From: Laccaria trichodermophora
Lineage: Eukaryota; Basidiomycota; Agaricomycetes; Agaricales; Hydnangiaceae
Reading direction: 5' to 3'
Assembly: GCA_018417955.1 (NCBI GenBank)
Contig: JACTVC010000021.1
Span: forward strand, 558,001 to 622,000
DNA: 64,000 nt
The first letter of the stretch is position 1; every line of letters starts with the position of its first letter. Positions 32,188-43,432 of this stretch are shown here, piece after piece. The translations under genes were made by a program, and so were the position numbers. The notes below the pieces were generated by a model. That model was given only the letters and a program-made list of their open reading frames with translations, made no database searches and was not told the origin of the DNA.

Positions 32188-35100
32188 GGGACGGAAAGTC
32201 CGAGCTGAGACGCGAAATGTTTGACTTTCGCAGACGGAAGGGCTTTGGTGAGCGTATCGGCAACCATGTCGTCGGTAGGGCAATAGATAAGTCGAATAGC
32301 GCCATTTTCGATGACGTAGCGAATGAAATGGAAGCGGATGTCGATATGCTTGGTGCGAGCGTGGTACTGGTGGTCTTTGGCGAGTGCGATGGCGGACTGA
32401 TTGTCTGAGAAAAGACTGGTGGGGTCGAGTTTGCCGGGGAAAAGTTGTGAGAGGAGGGACCGAATCCAGAGGCCCTCCTTTGCAGCGTGGGTGATGGCAA
32501 CGTATTCGCTCTCCGTGGTGGAGAGGGAAACGATCTCCTGCCGTTTAGCACTCCAAGAAACAGCTCCCCCGTGAAGCATGAATGCATACCCAGAGATAGC
32601 GTGCCTATCCTCTGCCATACTCCCATCCGCATCCGCATACCCGACTAAATTCTCCTTAGCCGCGCCATATGACAACCACAAATCCGCCGTCCCCTTCAAA
32701 TAGCGAAAAATTCGCTTGACGGCGTCCCAATGTGCGAGACCGGGATTCTTCGAGAACCGAGAAACTGTTTGAACAGCAAACGAGATATCAGGACGAGTAC
32801 CAAGAGAGGCGTACATGAGGGAGCCGACTGCTTCCAAATAAGGCACGTCGCGCATCTTGGCGATTTCGAGCGTGGTGGCTGGAGCTTGTGAGGTGGAAAG
32901 ACGTGTGCTGGTCTCCATGGGCGTCGATACCGGCTTCAAATCCTGGAAGTTGTATCGAGCGATGATTGAGTCGATGTAGGAGCGTTGGGACAGGTGGATG
33001 GTCCGGCGTTCGCGGTCGCGTTTGATCTCGATGCCAAGGAGCCAGTGAAGCTCCCCAAGGTCGGTTATCTCCACATATTCGGCGATCTGACGCTTGAAGG
33101 CAACGATGAGGGTAAGCGTGGACGCAGCGATGGTGCAGTCATCGACATGAACGACAACGATTATGGTAGCGTGACCATCGTGACCACTGTGACGATAGAA
33201 CACAGCCTGATCAACGTCGCTTCTGACAAACGCCAAACGCTTCACCAGAATCTCCACGAGCTTCTGGTACCAACGACGACCCGACTGCTTCAAGCCGTAC
33301 AATGTCTTCAAGAGATGGCACACCTTCCCGGAGGAGTTGGGTGCAGGGTATCCAGGGGGCTGTCTCATGTAGATGGTTTCATTCTCGGTAAGTTCACCAT
33401 TCAAGTACGCGCTCTTGATATCGATCTGATGAAGTTCGAAATCCAGCTTGGCAGCCATTGCGAGTACAGTCCGGATTGACGCGAGTTTCGCAACTGGCGC
33501 AAACGTGTCGAAATAATCGACACCCGGCACTTGCGAGAAACCCTGGGCAACCAAACGCGCTTTGAAGCGTACGACGTGCCCACCAGCATCCTTTTTCACG
33601 CGAAACACCCATTTCGACCCAACTAGGTTTGCACCAGCAGGAAGGTCCACGAGCTCCCAAGTACCAGCCTCCTCGAGCGTCTGCAACTCCTCGCGAATCG
33701 CCTTCTCCCAGAACAACCAATCCGGACCGCGTTTCGCTTCTGCAAGGCTGCGGGGTTCCAATCCCTCAGCCTCACTCATTTCAGTCACCATAACATACTC
33801 ATCAAGATCGGCGGCTGTCAACATGTCAGGGGTTTCCTCAACGGTGACAGTCGGCACTTGAACACCAGGTGCAACAAGGGGATCGGATGGGCGAGAGGAG
33901 TTAACAGCGCGCCCAGCAAGAATGTCGAGCACGCGTTGGCTTGGTTTGCGAGTACGCTTCCTGCGGGGTTCGTCCTCCTCAGGCTCGCTTTCAGCAGGAG
34001 TTTCAGGCTCATGGGTTGGTTCAGATTGAACAGGTGGTGTCACAACGGCGGGGGAAGGGGATGGTAGTGTGGAGGTGAGTTCGTCAGTTGTCGTTTCGAC
34101 AAACTGCCAGTCCTCCCCCTCGAGACGAGCAACTGACGCGCTAGTAGGATCAAAATAAACGTTGCGCTCAACCGACACCGTCTTTGTATCCAGCCAGTAG
34201 ACACGAACACCCTTGCTCTCGTCATCTACACCAACCCAACGGCCCTCACGGACACGGCCTCCAAGTTTACTCCCCTTCTCAACACGTACCCAGCATTTTT
34301 CGCCCCATTCACGTACGCCACTCAAGTCAGGCTTCACACCAAGAGCCGCCTCGTAGGGTGTCTTGCCCTCGACTGCCTTCGTCAATGTGCGATTCATCAA
34401 CCAAACAACGTGGCGCGCCGCCTCTCCCCACAAATATTTGGGAAGGCCACTAGCGTGCAAGAGGGCTCGAATGCGTTCAACGATAGTGCGATTACGCCGT
34501 TCTGCGACACCGTTGTGCTGAGGGGTATGATGTATGGTAAGTTTCTGCTTTGTACCCTTTGACTTCAAATGAACAGTGAATTCTTTCCCCAGGTATTCTC
34601 CCCCTCGATCTGAGTGAAGAACACGAACCGGCGCTTCGAGCTGGTTTATGGACCAAGCCTCGAACTCCTTGTAGGCCTCAAAAGCCTCATCCTTTGTGCG
34701 AAGAAGGTACAGATGGGTAAGTCGGGTGCAGTCGTCGACGAATGTAATGTAGTAACGTCGACCGCCTTTCGTCTGAACAGGAGCAGGTCCCCAGAGGTCT
34801 GAATGGACCTCTTCGCCAAATTTCTTGGCGCGCTCGCCCTCGCGAGCCTTGGAAACAGGCTTCCTCGTAGCTTTAGCGTAGATACACGACTCGCAAAAAA
34901 TTTCTGCGTCAGCCGTAGAGACCAGACGAACACCCGTCACGAAGCCCTGGGTAACAAGTTTCTTTGCGATGCCTGGGGAGATGTGGCCCATTCGACGATG
35001 GAGCTGCTCCAAGGTAATAGCTTCCTCCGCTGCGTTTGCAGATTCCCCCTCATGTACAACTTTATACAGGCCTCGGCTCGACTTGGGGATGGAACCTAGT

Positions 35101-36692
35101 TCCTCCCCATCAGGACCTCGAACAACGCACTTGCCACCTCCAAAAGTGGCCGTAAAACCATTGTCGTCGAGTCGTCCAACAGACACGAGGGTGTATCCAA
35201 CCTCAGGGGAATAGAGAACTTCTGTAAGGCGCAGCTGCGAGATGTCGGCACCATTAGGTATGTCAATCACCATCTCGCCCTTGCCAACAGCCTGAAAATC
35301 TTGCTTGTTGGCAGCTCGGAAAGACTTCGGCGGAATCTCAACAAAATTTTTGAGATCATCTCGGTATGGCGAAATGTGAGACGTGCAACCGGAGTCATAA
35401 ACCTCAGTGCGTGAAGCATTGGCGACGTTGCTATCAGCACTGACAAATGCTGCAACATGTTCAGGGGTGCCAGAGTCCTCCAGCGCAAACGGCGCATCAG
35501 CGGCTGGCGCGGGATCTTCGAATAAATCGTCAAAATCCCAGTTACTCCCTTCAGAACACCCTTCAACGCTCGCCCCTTCATCCGCCGCCTCAGAGAACCA
35601 GTCGCTATCAGTAACGGCGCCACTCTCAGGCTCGTCATCCGAATCGGAGTCCGACACAGCCTGGAGGTCAGGCATACCGTCATCTGAATCAGAGTCCGAC
35701 ACAGCCTGAAGGTCAGGCATGCTATCATCTGACTCATAGTCAGTGACGGCCACGGCAGCAAAAGCCCCCTCGCAATCGGAGTCTGAATTCACGCCAACAG
35801 CGGCGTTGGCAGAGCCGCTTTTTGGTGAGTCCTTCGATTTCTTTCCGTCCTTCGCTTTGTTGGGACATTTATCCCTAAAATGCCCTTCCCCTCCACAGCC
35901 CCAGCAGGAACCACGAGGATACTTGTGGTTGCGGCCCCCAGCTTTCCCGCCCTTTGACGAAGACGCAGACGCAGTCATAGCTTCATCGCGATCATCGTCC
36001 TTGGGAGACTTCCCATTGGAACGACGTGACCGCTGAACTTTCTGCCGCTCGTACTCCTCAGAGATGAGGGAGATGAGCACGTCGGGATCGATGGTCTTCG
36101 TTGTGTGGTAGAGCTTAGCGGCGGCAAGCTGATTTGAGGCGAAGTTGGACAGGGACATAGGAAGGGATGAAATGATGGTGGAAAGGTAATCCTTGGTGTC
36201 GATCTCGACGCCAACCGTTGCTAACTCCTCGCGCTTCACACGTAGGGAATCCAGGAACTCTCGGACATTGCCCTTCTCAGGGCACTTCATGTCCAAGAAG
36301 CGCGCGCGAAGCTCTGTTTGCGCGAACGCGCCTTTCTGGGTAAATTCCGTGGTGATTGCTTCCCAGCGTTCCTTAACTGACGTCTTGTTTCGAACACGCA
36401 TCAGGGCAGAATCCGGCAATTTCTGGGTGAGCAGGGACCTGGCCGACCGCTCGTCCTTGTCCCATTTCTCGATAGAGGTGAGTTCCTCAGTAGTGGGTGC
36501 AGAGGGGTTTGCGGCAGTGGGGCGTGGGGTGGTACCAGAGAAGTGACCCCAGAACCCTTTAGCCTGGATGGCGTCTTCGAAACGGAGGGAAAATACGGCC
36601 CAGTTGAGGCCAGTAGTATCGAGCTTGGGAACAGTTGACGGGAGGATATCGTTGGTGGTGACGGACATAGTAGCAGCGTGCAAGGGGTACAC
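32184..36692 (-). CDS. Copia gag-pol polyprotein, 1,502 aa, intact
   Basis: One uninterrupted frame. Residues 1-230 are a gag of the UBN2/DUF4219 kind. A zinc knuckle CX2CX4HX4C is at 263-276. An acidic spacer with a duplicated MPDLQAVSDSDSDD follows (about 325-353). The protease has DSG at 433-435. The integrase has its HHCC region at about 565-603 and catalytic D632, D695 and E731 (exact D-35-E spacing). The reverse transcriptase spans about 1,005-1,260 with D1091 and VHVDD at 1,181-1,185. RNase H spans about 1,345-1,475 with D1354, E1394 and D1430. Gag and pol share one frame, so no frameshift is needed. A second start at residue 9 (MSVTTND) is equally possible. All catalytic residues are present. 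Confidence 0.93.
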   Translation of the reverse strand: MYPLHAATMSVTTNDILPSTVPKLDTTGLNWAVFSLRFEDAIQAKGFWGHFSGTTPRPTAANPSAPTTEELTSIEKWDKDERSARSLLTQKLPDSALMRVRNKTSVKERWEAITTEFTQKGAFAQTELRARFLDMKCPEKGNVREFLDSLRVKREELATVGVEIDTKDYLSTIISSLPMSLSNFASNQLAAAKLYHTTKTIDPDVLISLISEEYERQKVQRSRRSNGKSPKDDDRDEAMTASASSSKGGKAGGRNHKYPRGSCWGCGGEGHFRDKCPNKAKDGKKSKDSPKSGSANAAVGVNSDSDCEGAFAAVAVTDYESDDSMPDLQAVSDSDSDDGMPDLQAVSDSDSDDEPESGAVTDSDWFSEAADEGASVEGCSEGSNWDFDDLFEDPAPAADAPFALEDSGTPEHVAAFVSADSNVANASRTEVYDSGCTSHISPYRDDLKNFVEIPPKSFRAANKQDFQAVGKGEMVIDIPNGADISQLRLTEVLYSPEVGYTLVSVGRLDDNGFTATFGGGKCVVRGPDGEELGSIPKSSRGLYKVVHEGESANAAEEAITLEQLHRRMGHISPGIAKKLVTQGFVTGVRLVSTADAEIFCESCIYAKATRKPVSKAREGERAKKFGEEVHSDLWGPAPVQTKGGRRYYITFVDDCTRLTHLYLLRTKDEAFEAYKEFEAWSINQLEAPVRVLHSDRGGEYLGKEFTVHLKSKGTKQKLTIHHTPQHNGVAERRNRTIVERIRALLHASGLPKYLWGEAARHVVWLMNRTLTKAVEGKTPYEAALGVKPDLSGVREWGEKCWVRVEKGSKLGGRVREGRWVGVDDESKGVRVYWLDTKTVSVERNVYFDPTSASVARLEGEDWQFVETTTDELTSTLPSPSPAVVTPPVQSEPTHEPETPAESEPEEDEPRRKRTRKPSQRVLDILAGRAVNSSRPSDPLVAPGVQVPTVTVEETPDMLTAADLDEYVMVTEMSEAEGLEPRSLAEAKRGPDWLFWEKAIREELQTLEEAGTWELVDLPAGANLVGSKWVFRVKKDAGGHVVRFKARLVAQGFSQVPGVDYFDTFAPVAKLASIRTVLAMAAKLDFELHQIDIKSAYLNGELTENETIYMRQPPGYPAPNSSGKVCHLLKTLYGLKQSGRRWYQKLVEILVKRLAFVRSDVDQAVFYRHSGHDGHATIIVVVHVDDCTIAASTLTLIVAFKRQIAEYVEITDLGELHWLLGIEIKRDRERRTIHLSQRSYIDSIIARYNFQDLKPVSTPMETSTRLSTSQAPATTLEIAKMRDVPYLEAVGSLMYASLGTRPDISFAVQTVSRFSKNPGLAHWDAVKRIFRYLKGTADLWLSYGAAKENLVGYADADGSMAEDRHAISGYAFMLHGGAVSWSAKRQEIVSLSTTESEYVAITHAAKEGLWIRSLLSQLFPGKLDPTSLFSDNQSAIALAKDHQYHARTKHIDIRFHFIRYVIENGAIRLIYCPTDDMVADTLTKALPSAKVKHFASQLGLSVP

Positions 36693-36728
36693 AGTAAAAA
36701 TAGGCAGGGTGCGCGGGGCCCAATAACC

Positions 36729-37112
36729 TGTAAGATTAGCTATACGAAGATAACGTAGACTCAGTGTTTGCGCAGGTAAGCCAAACGACTCTTGGATTCA
36801 CCTATACGAAGATAACGTAGACTACAGGTGAATCAGTAAAGTGAATAGAAAGTAAGTAAAAGATATTCACCTCAGTGTTTGCGCAGGTAAGCCAAACGAC
36901 TGAGGTGTAAGTATGTAGACTAGAGTATTTAACTGCTACGGAGAAATAAAAAGGCACGCAGTAGATTTGGACGCGTGCAAGGAACGTATCACGAGTAATA
37001 CAGAATATGAAATACAGAGGAACATGTGAGTAAGGGGAACTAAATGTAAGTAAAAGAATTTCTCCGAAGATATGGAGACGGCGAGGACGTCGTCACCTTG
37101 ATTATTCCAACA
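36729..37112 (-). repeat. Copia 5' LTR, 384 bp
   Basis: By eye it matches the left LTR base for base, with TG...CA ends and the same duplicated internal blocks. As the element is on the minus strand, this is the promoter-bearing 5' LTR; transcription would run leftward. Confidence 0.92.
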
Positions 37113-37117
37113 TGATT
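37113..37117. repeat. Target site duplication, right (TGATT)
   Basis: Matches 31,788-31,792. The sequence resumes with CAAAGGTGGCCTATGG, as in the unoccupied paralogous sites. Confidence 0.9.
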
Positions 37118-37312
37118 CAAAGGTGGCCTATGGTGTTTCGTGAAGTAGCATATAATCAATACATCGGAGAGGTGGCAGGTCACTGAGAAGCGAACGAAAA
37201 TGAAAATAATGTTCGAAAGGTTCAAGCCGACCGACTTACACACTCGCTGAACTGGAAACTTCGTCAATATTTTACAAAACATGATAGGAGCCAGAAGAAA
37301 CTCACACCACGC

Positions 37313-40300
37313 CCACTCCACCTTCTGCCATGTCGACTTTATCATCCACGTCGGTCTAGCGCTCTTCAGCACTTGGAACTGATGCTCTGGCAGGCGAGTG
37401 TGTGAATACCCTGCTTGGATCGGACGCCAAGCACCACCTGCCTCGCCGCTGCCATTGCGCTCCCATATCCACACTTTGACATTAAATGGTCCTTGCGAAT
37501 GGAGATACAAATCCTCAGGCTCAAACGTCCAACACGGGGTTTTCAAGAGTGGTGGGTATGTGACAGGCACTGGAGGTATCGGACATGGACGTCTTTGTTG
37601 CGGATCTTGGAATAGCGCATAGTGATGGTAAGAACCGAGTATGCTTTATATCCTTGTGCTTCGTCGACAGCTGCTGGAACAGGTGACCAGCGTTGAGAAC
37701 TCGGAGTAGGGTGGACATGAGAGTCTGAATGAGAATGTATTAGCAAAAGCACCTGACGTAGGAAAGGAAGGAATCTGACCAGATGTAGACGTGGGATTGG
37801 GGTTCTCCAATGTTGAAGGCCCACTACAACGAACGATAGGTAACTTTGGCTGAGGTGCAGAGGGACACGGAAGGCAAGTGAGAAGGGTCTTTTTGAGCGG
37901 AGAGTTCCGTTTCTTCTGTAACCGTTGTCAGAACAAGCGAGATCGAAAAGACAACGTGAAAGCTCTTACTGAAGAACGCAGTTTCCCATTATAATCCGAG
38001 TTGTCGGTCTCGCTGTCATCGACGTAGTCGTGGTCATCATGATCATCGTCATCTTCATCTTCATCGTGATGATCAAGCTCGTCTTCCAAACTTCCAAATG
38101 GGCGACGGCGATAAGCTTCAAAGCACATTCAACGTCAGTCGTGAAAGGTGGTGAAAGGGGGGGTGACTATACCTGGGCGACGAGCCGGTGCCGTAGGGAG
38201 AAGACCGCGATCTGGAGGGGTCTTTAGAGGCAGGGAGCCGTGATCAAGAGGCGGGCGTTTCCAAGCCCTTTGAAGTTGCTCGCTGCCTTCCCGAGGCTTT
38301 ATCAAAGGTTGGGAGTTACGACCCGGTGGTCCCATACAAGGTCGTAAACCGAGAACCGAAGCTGCAATTACTCATTGAAATCCAGGATCCCAGGGTCTTA
38401 GAGCCTGAGCACTACGATCCGTGTGAGGATCTGGGGGAGTCTTGGAAATTCCATGTTGAGCAGATGCGTTTTGGGTATTAAGCAATGTCCCTCCGCTCCC
38501 CTGCGTTGTGACATGTTGAATATCCTTGCAAGGCAAAATCAGTGTGAAAGGACTTACCAAAAAAGGAACATCCAAGTCCGATTCCCAGTCGTCCGAGATC
38601 TCAATAAAGACCTTCTCAACATTCTGGGTACCGCTGAGGTATTTCCTTTGATCCTGGAGTATATGGTGTCCATGATCAAATAGACCGTCATGTCGTGTCG
38701 GGCGGTCAATGAATCCTTTGTTACTTGTCGTCACGCCTTCGTCCTCGTTGTCAGTGCAGCGGGGTTCAGGGTATACTCTGTCATAAATATACCGACCCGT
38801 CACATAGATGAACGCACAGAAGAGAGACTTGATGATGAAGATGATGGTGAATAGAAGGATGAAACCGAGGCAAGCTACCGCCGATGGCATGGCGGGAAGG
38901 CAATCGTTCTGTAGATAGGAAATGGGTGGTGGAACAGTGGGAAGAGATAGAAAAGACGTACCGTGAAATCATAGCTGTATAAAAGGGAAAACAAGACAAA
39001 GAAAGAGATCGTCAAGGGGAGGACGCGATTCTTACGTAAGCCATTCAGGACCGTGACAGCGACAAGTGCTTCGTTTTCCCCGTGTTCTTGCAAGCGTACT
39101 ATGCAGCTGAGCGTCCAATGTCCCATTCCCCATGATGCTATTAGGCAGAAGTCCAGCTTGAGCAATGGGATCGGGGAAAGCAAGAGGCCTTCGCATCTTA
39201 GAGGTTAGTACGTGTTCAGTAGGATCAGACTACCTGGTAACTCACCCCAATATATGAATCTCCTCAAACCAGACGTGGGACCAAAAAACAGCAACATTGA
39301 GGGCATCTGAAGGCAACGTCAAAGACATGTTTGAGGCGTGATTCTGTGTGAAGTGTATCGGTACTCGGGGAACTAGAAGCGAAGAGGGTACATACATTGA
39401 GAAGAATTAGTATCGTTGCCCTTCGGAAGTCGCGGAAGTGCATGATGGCTGTTTTTTCATCAACTTCGTCGTCGTAGTAACTGGAGACAACGCCCTGCCG
39501 AGAAGTCGTTGAATGGATCGGCAAGAGAGGCGGAGGAACCTCGTCATTCGATGTAAATTTGAAGTGATATTCTTGACGTCCTTGATATCAGTAGGCGATC
39601 GACTTTCGGTTGGAGAAACGACGGACCCGGTGTCCTGTTGCATTGTCAGTGAAGGTAGAAAAGATTCGAGTACCGAAGTTGATTGTCCTGCAATATGTCT
39701 TGACGAACTCGTGCAACTTCACAAGAACCGCAGGGAAGTTCAACATAAAGGGTCCCTTCATCTTTGTTTGATCTGGACAGCTGGAAGGAGCTATCCAAAC
39801 AAAACGGGAAATGCTCTGAATGACGATGGTAAGGACTCTAGGGAGAAGAGGAGATTTCGTTAGCTTACGCCGTCATTAAGAAACAACCTTCTCCCGCTGA
39901 GAAGCCTGTTGTGCAGGCCAACGACTGCGATGGCAGAAAGCATCTCCTTTTGGTCCTCCGAATTTGCTTGAACTTCCGCCAGTAAACAGTCGACTTTCAA
40001 GAAACGGATAGAGCCACTCCATGAGGCTCCGCGAACGGTGTGAAGGAACACCATCCTCGTCGACGGAAGGCCGAAATCGTAGTATAAGTTGTCCCATCCC
40101 GCGACATGCAAAATTATCGGAGTGCTTGGTAGTGTTGCAATGGCTAGCTTTTCATCGTTGAGCAGAGTCTCATCCAATGCCTAAACATTCATAAGAAGTG
40201 AGAGTGCGAGCATGATATAAGCTACGCACAGATGAGAAGAGATTTGGACAAAGCCATGGCCCATGGGGTATATAGTTGGCTGGTACGATTGAGAAACTTC

Positions 40301-40690
40301 GGCGTCATCATGACGTGGCGAAGACCTAGTCGCCGTGGACCTCTTCTGGCGGTATGGTTTGGGAGATGGCGCCTTGTTTGTTGATAGACCCGAAGGACGC
40401 GATGTCGAAGTCAGATATAAAGTGGCATAGAGGCGAACCGCACTATTCACTGAACGCGGTATGGCGTTGTAAGCAAACGTATTGTCAGATAGTAAGTACT
40501 TACGACGACGGGGACCATTGGGGCCCGTGTAACGATCTTGTTTGCTGTAGGTGTTGGTCAGGTAGAAGACGAGCGCATTGCGTTCATTGAACGTCAACAC
40601 CTCTCTTCCTCCCGTCGCGCCATCAGAACTGTATCGCTTCCACCTCTCTCCCTGGAATCGTGGCTCCTCATGAACTTGCGGTCTGGCACT
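37313..40690 (-). CDS. Family B copy 3, best preserved, uncharacterised
   Basis: Right to left: an early exon with EEPRFQGERWKRYSSDGATG and FNERNALVFYLTNTYSKQDR (about 40,505-40,690), and the ALDETLLNDEKLAIATL exon running through HVAGWDNLYYDFG to LLAEVQANSEDQKEML (about 39,870-40,180). Then VVSPTESRSPTDIKDVKN (about 39,600), HFRDFRRATILILLN (about 39,430) and a membrane helix ACLGFILLFTIIFIIKSLF leading into CAFIYVTGRYIYDRVYPE (about 38,800-38,880). An acidic DELDHHDEDEDDDDHDDHD exon (about 38,050) and EPEDLYLHSQGPFNVKVWI (about 37,480) follow. It starts divergently from A4, with no certain ATG (the first exon may begin further right). Near the C-terminus a deletion changes the usual ending, so the frame reads on into the copia LTR. 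A one-pass membrane protein with an acidic tail is plausible. Confidence 0.4.
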
Positions 40691-40892
40691 TTTCTAAGCT
40701 GAGAGCTCGAGAGGCCAGTATATGCGCTGAATGGAGGAAAGGCGGAGCTACTTGGTCAACCGGAGACGTGCTCACGGTTGATGCATAAGCGGCATTGTCT
40801 CGTACATAATGCTCAATGAAGGTGGTCCGATGACTCTTTCCTTCAATCGTCCATCTTGCTAACATTTCAATAGGTTCTGGTTGGAAGCAGCG

Positions 40893-42338
40893 ATGTCTCT
40901 CTGCCTGGTCATGATTATACATCCCGTTTCACCCCCTCCTTAGACGGCAAAGGGGGTACAGATTCATCTGCAGAAGCAGGAAAGTCAACAAGGAGAACGG
41001 GTCTCAGCTATGGTGCGCCCTAATCTGAAAATTTACTGCTGGCTTAAATGGCTAATCTACTCACGCAGTTTATTATCGTCTATACACCAAACTCGGTGCA
41101 TTCCAATCAATTCACCCCATTTACCACAACGACCGTCTCATTGGCCGCATTCCAACGAAATCTTTTCCCCCTCATACCGTGACATATATCAAGCGATCCC
41201 TATGCAAATTTGAGGGCCTTTCGGGGCCCGACAAGGCGCTTGTTTTTGCACCTCTCTCAAGCCCAGCACCCAGAGAGAACTCTGCCCGCATCTCTTTGAA
41301 CGTTCCTTCTGGGCCAGGCCTGTCTGAACATGATCCGGTCGCGCTGGTTGTCGAGTCGGAGAAGCAGACCAAGGAGGTCTCGCAGTCGAAGAGTCAGCGG
41401 CCGGAATGCTGTGATAATACCAATATCCACTACGGCAAGTCTTGTGCACATCTCCTACCCAAATGCTGCGCTCATCAACTTTGCAGTATACTATCGTATT
41501 TATCCATCAGAGGGCGAAGGGGAAGAAAAGGCAAAGACGTCCTTTGACGAAAGTGACATTTTGTTAGGGCGCATTAACACCCTTTTCATCGCTCCCCCTC
41601 TCACTGCTGGGTCTTTGAAAGCACATATCGCAAAAGTTGAAGGCCTGGCCACGCCGAGTCATGCACTGTACAAAGCTATGGAACTCTTCCGAGACACGAA
41701 TAGTGACGCTGCCATGAGCGACACATATCATATCCTTTCAAGATGACAATTATCCCGGTAGTGATGAAGGCGACCCCATAGCCCTTGTTAATGCCATCAC
41801 CAACACAGCAGCGGACCAAAAGGCTAAGCCTACACCAGGTAAAATTCTCGGCGAATATCCATTATACACTGCAGCAACAAACCGTGCATTTCAAGGTGGA
41901 CCAGCTCCAAAATTCATGAAACCTGCTCGAATACTTTATACTAATGGTGAGTGACATTCCTCCGATTATCCGATCCTCATCCTAAGAGTCCCATAGCACG
42001 CTACGAAGTAAACAAGCACACCTGGCTATCAGTAATCCAAGATGAGATCGTTCACACGGATGGAGTTGTCGTCTCCATGATAAACTGGATTGACAATCGT
42101 TTGTCTTTCCTTTTCTGCTTTATCATAGACTATTGACGCTTTGTCGGAACTGGGTATTATCCAGCATATATGGCGATCAATTCCAAGGGTGAAAAAGGCT
42201 GTAAGTTGCCGGTTTGCCTTTTGGTCACTAGCTTGATATTGATTTTCTTTGGCAGTTGTGGAACAGGGTGAGTGCCCTTCTCTCTCCTTCGGAATATTTG
42301 ACAACCACCGTTTGCTAGAATACATTAATTTTATCTGA
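40893..42338 (+). pseudogene. Family A copy 4, frameshifted pseudogene
   Basis: The seven-exon layout is intact by position (stop at 42,338, final residues EQEYINFI), but two frameshifts are present. Exon 1 is 120 nt instead of 121: TCTCTCTGCC has lost one base relative to TCTACTCTGCC directly after the ATG. Exon 3 is 460 nt instead of 462, with a lesion at about 41,730 in the DVISFQ motif. Module 1 remains open (GRIPTKSFPPHTVTYIK, one alanine deleted) and keeps 366 nt and the GCAAGT donor. The lesions look recent because the rest is well conserved. Confidence 0.7.
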
Positions 42339-42745
42339 TTGCTGAACATTAGAGAGTATGTATGCTTTCGGAAGGTATATGTCGGGACTTAGGCCAAGAA
42401 TGGGTCGATGTGCTGGTACCGTACTAGATCTGTAATGCAAGAAATGAGGAAACTGATTACGAAAGCGAAGCAGACATCGCGCAACTGCAATTGCCGACTG
42501 TTCAAACTTTGTTGTCTTATTGCCAATACCCCATCCTGAAACAAAGCGATGTTCCAACCGGCTTCGCTGTAACCGTCCGCATCGTCTTCGCTACCAGGCC
42601 GCTGAGTCACACTCACAACATTTTGACGCTGAACGTTGAGCGCCAATGCCTCGTGGATGGGCCCATGACAAAGGCGTGCGCGATATCTTTGTCCTCAGAT
42701 CGTCCATTTTGCTAATATTTGTACAGGTTCTGGTTGGAAACAGCA

Positions 42746-43432
42746 ATGTCTACTCTGCCTGGCCATGATCATACATCCAGCTTCACTCCTTCCTTGGACG
42801 GCAGAGGGGGTGTAGAATCAGCATCTAAAGATGGAAAGTCAACGAAAAGGACGGGTCCTAACTACGGTGCGTCCTATCCCAAAAACTTGACGCCCGGTTT
42901 CAATGGCCTGATTTACTCATGCAGTATACTACCGTCTATACACCAAACTAGGCGCCTTCGAATCAAATCACCCCCTCTACCACAACGACCGTTTCATTGG
43001 CCGCATTTCAACGAAATCTTTCGCCCCTCCGCATACAGTGGCGTCTATCAAGCGGTCCCTGTGCAAGCTTGAGGGCCTCTCCGAGCCCGACAAGGCGCTT
43101 GTATTCACACCGCTCTCAAGCCCAGCACCGAAAGAAAACTCTGCGCGCCTCTTTTTGTCTGCTCCTTCCGGGCCAGGCTTGTCCGAACAAGATCCGATCG
43201 CGTTGGTTGTCGAGTCGGAGCCTAGGAGAACCGAGGAGGTCTCTCAGTTGGAGAAGCTCCCTGAACACACTGATGATACCAATATCCACTACGGCAAGTC
43301 CTGTCGATCTCTCCTAAATAAATATTACACTCATCAGCTTTGCAGTGTACTATCGCATTTACTTAACAGAGGGAAAAGGTGATGAAAGAGCAAAGATGTC
43401 ATTTGACGAGAGTGATATTTCGTTAGGGCGCA
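42746..43432 (+). pseudogene. Family A copy 5, 5' part, interrupted by insertion
   Basis: Exon 1 (42,746-42,866), module-1 exon (42,925-43,293, 369 nt) and the start of module 2 (from 43,346: YYRIYLTEGKGD through DESDISLGR) are open and in frame. The coding sequence stops at 43,432 inside the GRINTL motif, where a 1.38-kb foreign segment begins. The remainder of the gene is at 44,815. No other lesion is visible, so the insertion is probably what killed this copy. Confidence 0.7.

Larger units (their letters stand above)
31793..37112 (-). mobile_element. Full-length Ty1/copia LTR retrotransposon, 5.3 kb
   Basis: Two 384-bp LTRs that look identical flank one long ORF on the minus strand, with a 5-bp TGATT target duplication. 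The primer-binding region lies just left of 36,729 (minus-strand GGTTATTGGGCCCCG next to the 5' LTR). I could not match it to a tRNA with certainty. A purine tract (GAGGGGGAG) abuts the 3' LTR. Matching LTRs and an open ORF indicate a recent, possibly still active insertion. It landed between unit 2 and the 3' flank of B3. Confidence 0.93.

Noticed and set aside
32985..36546. Plus-strand ORFs within the copia interior
   Set aside because: They are shadows of the 1,502-codon gag-pol frame, which shows all expected motifs.
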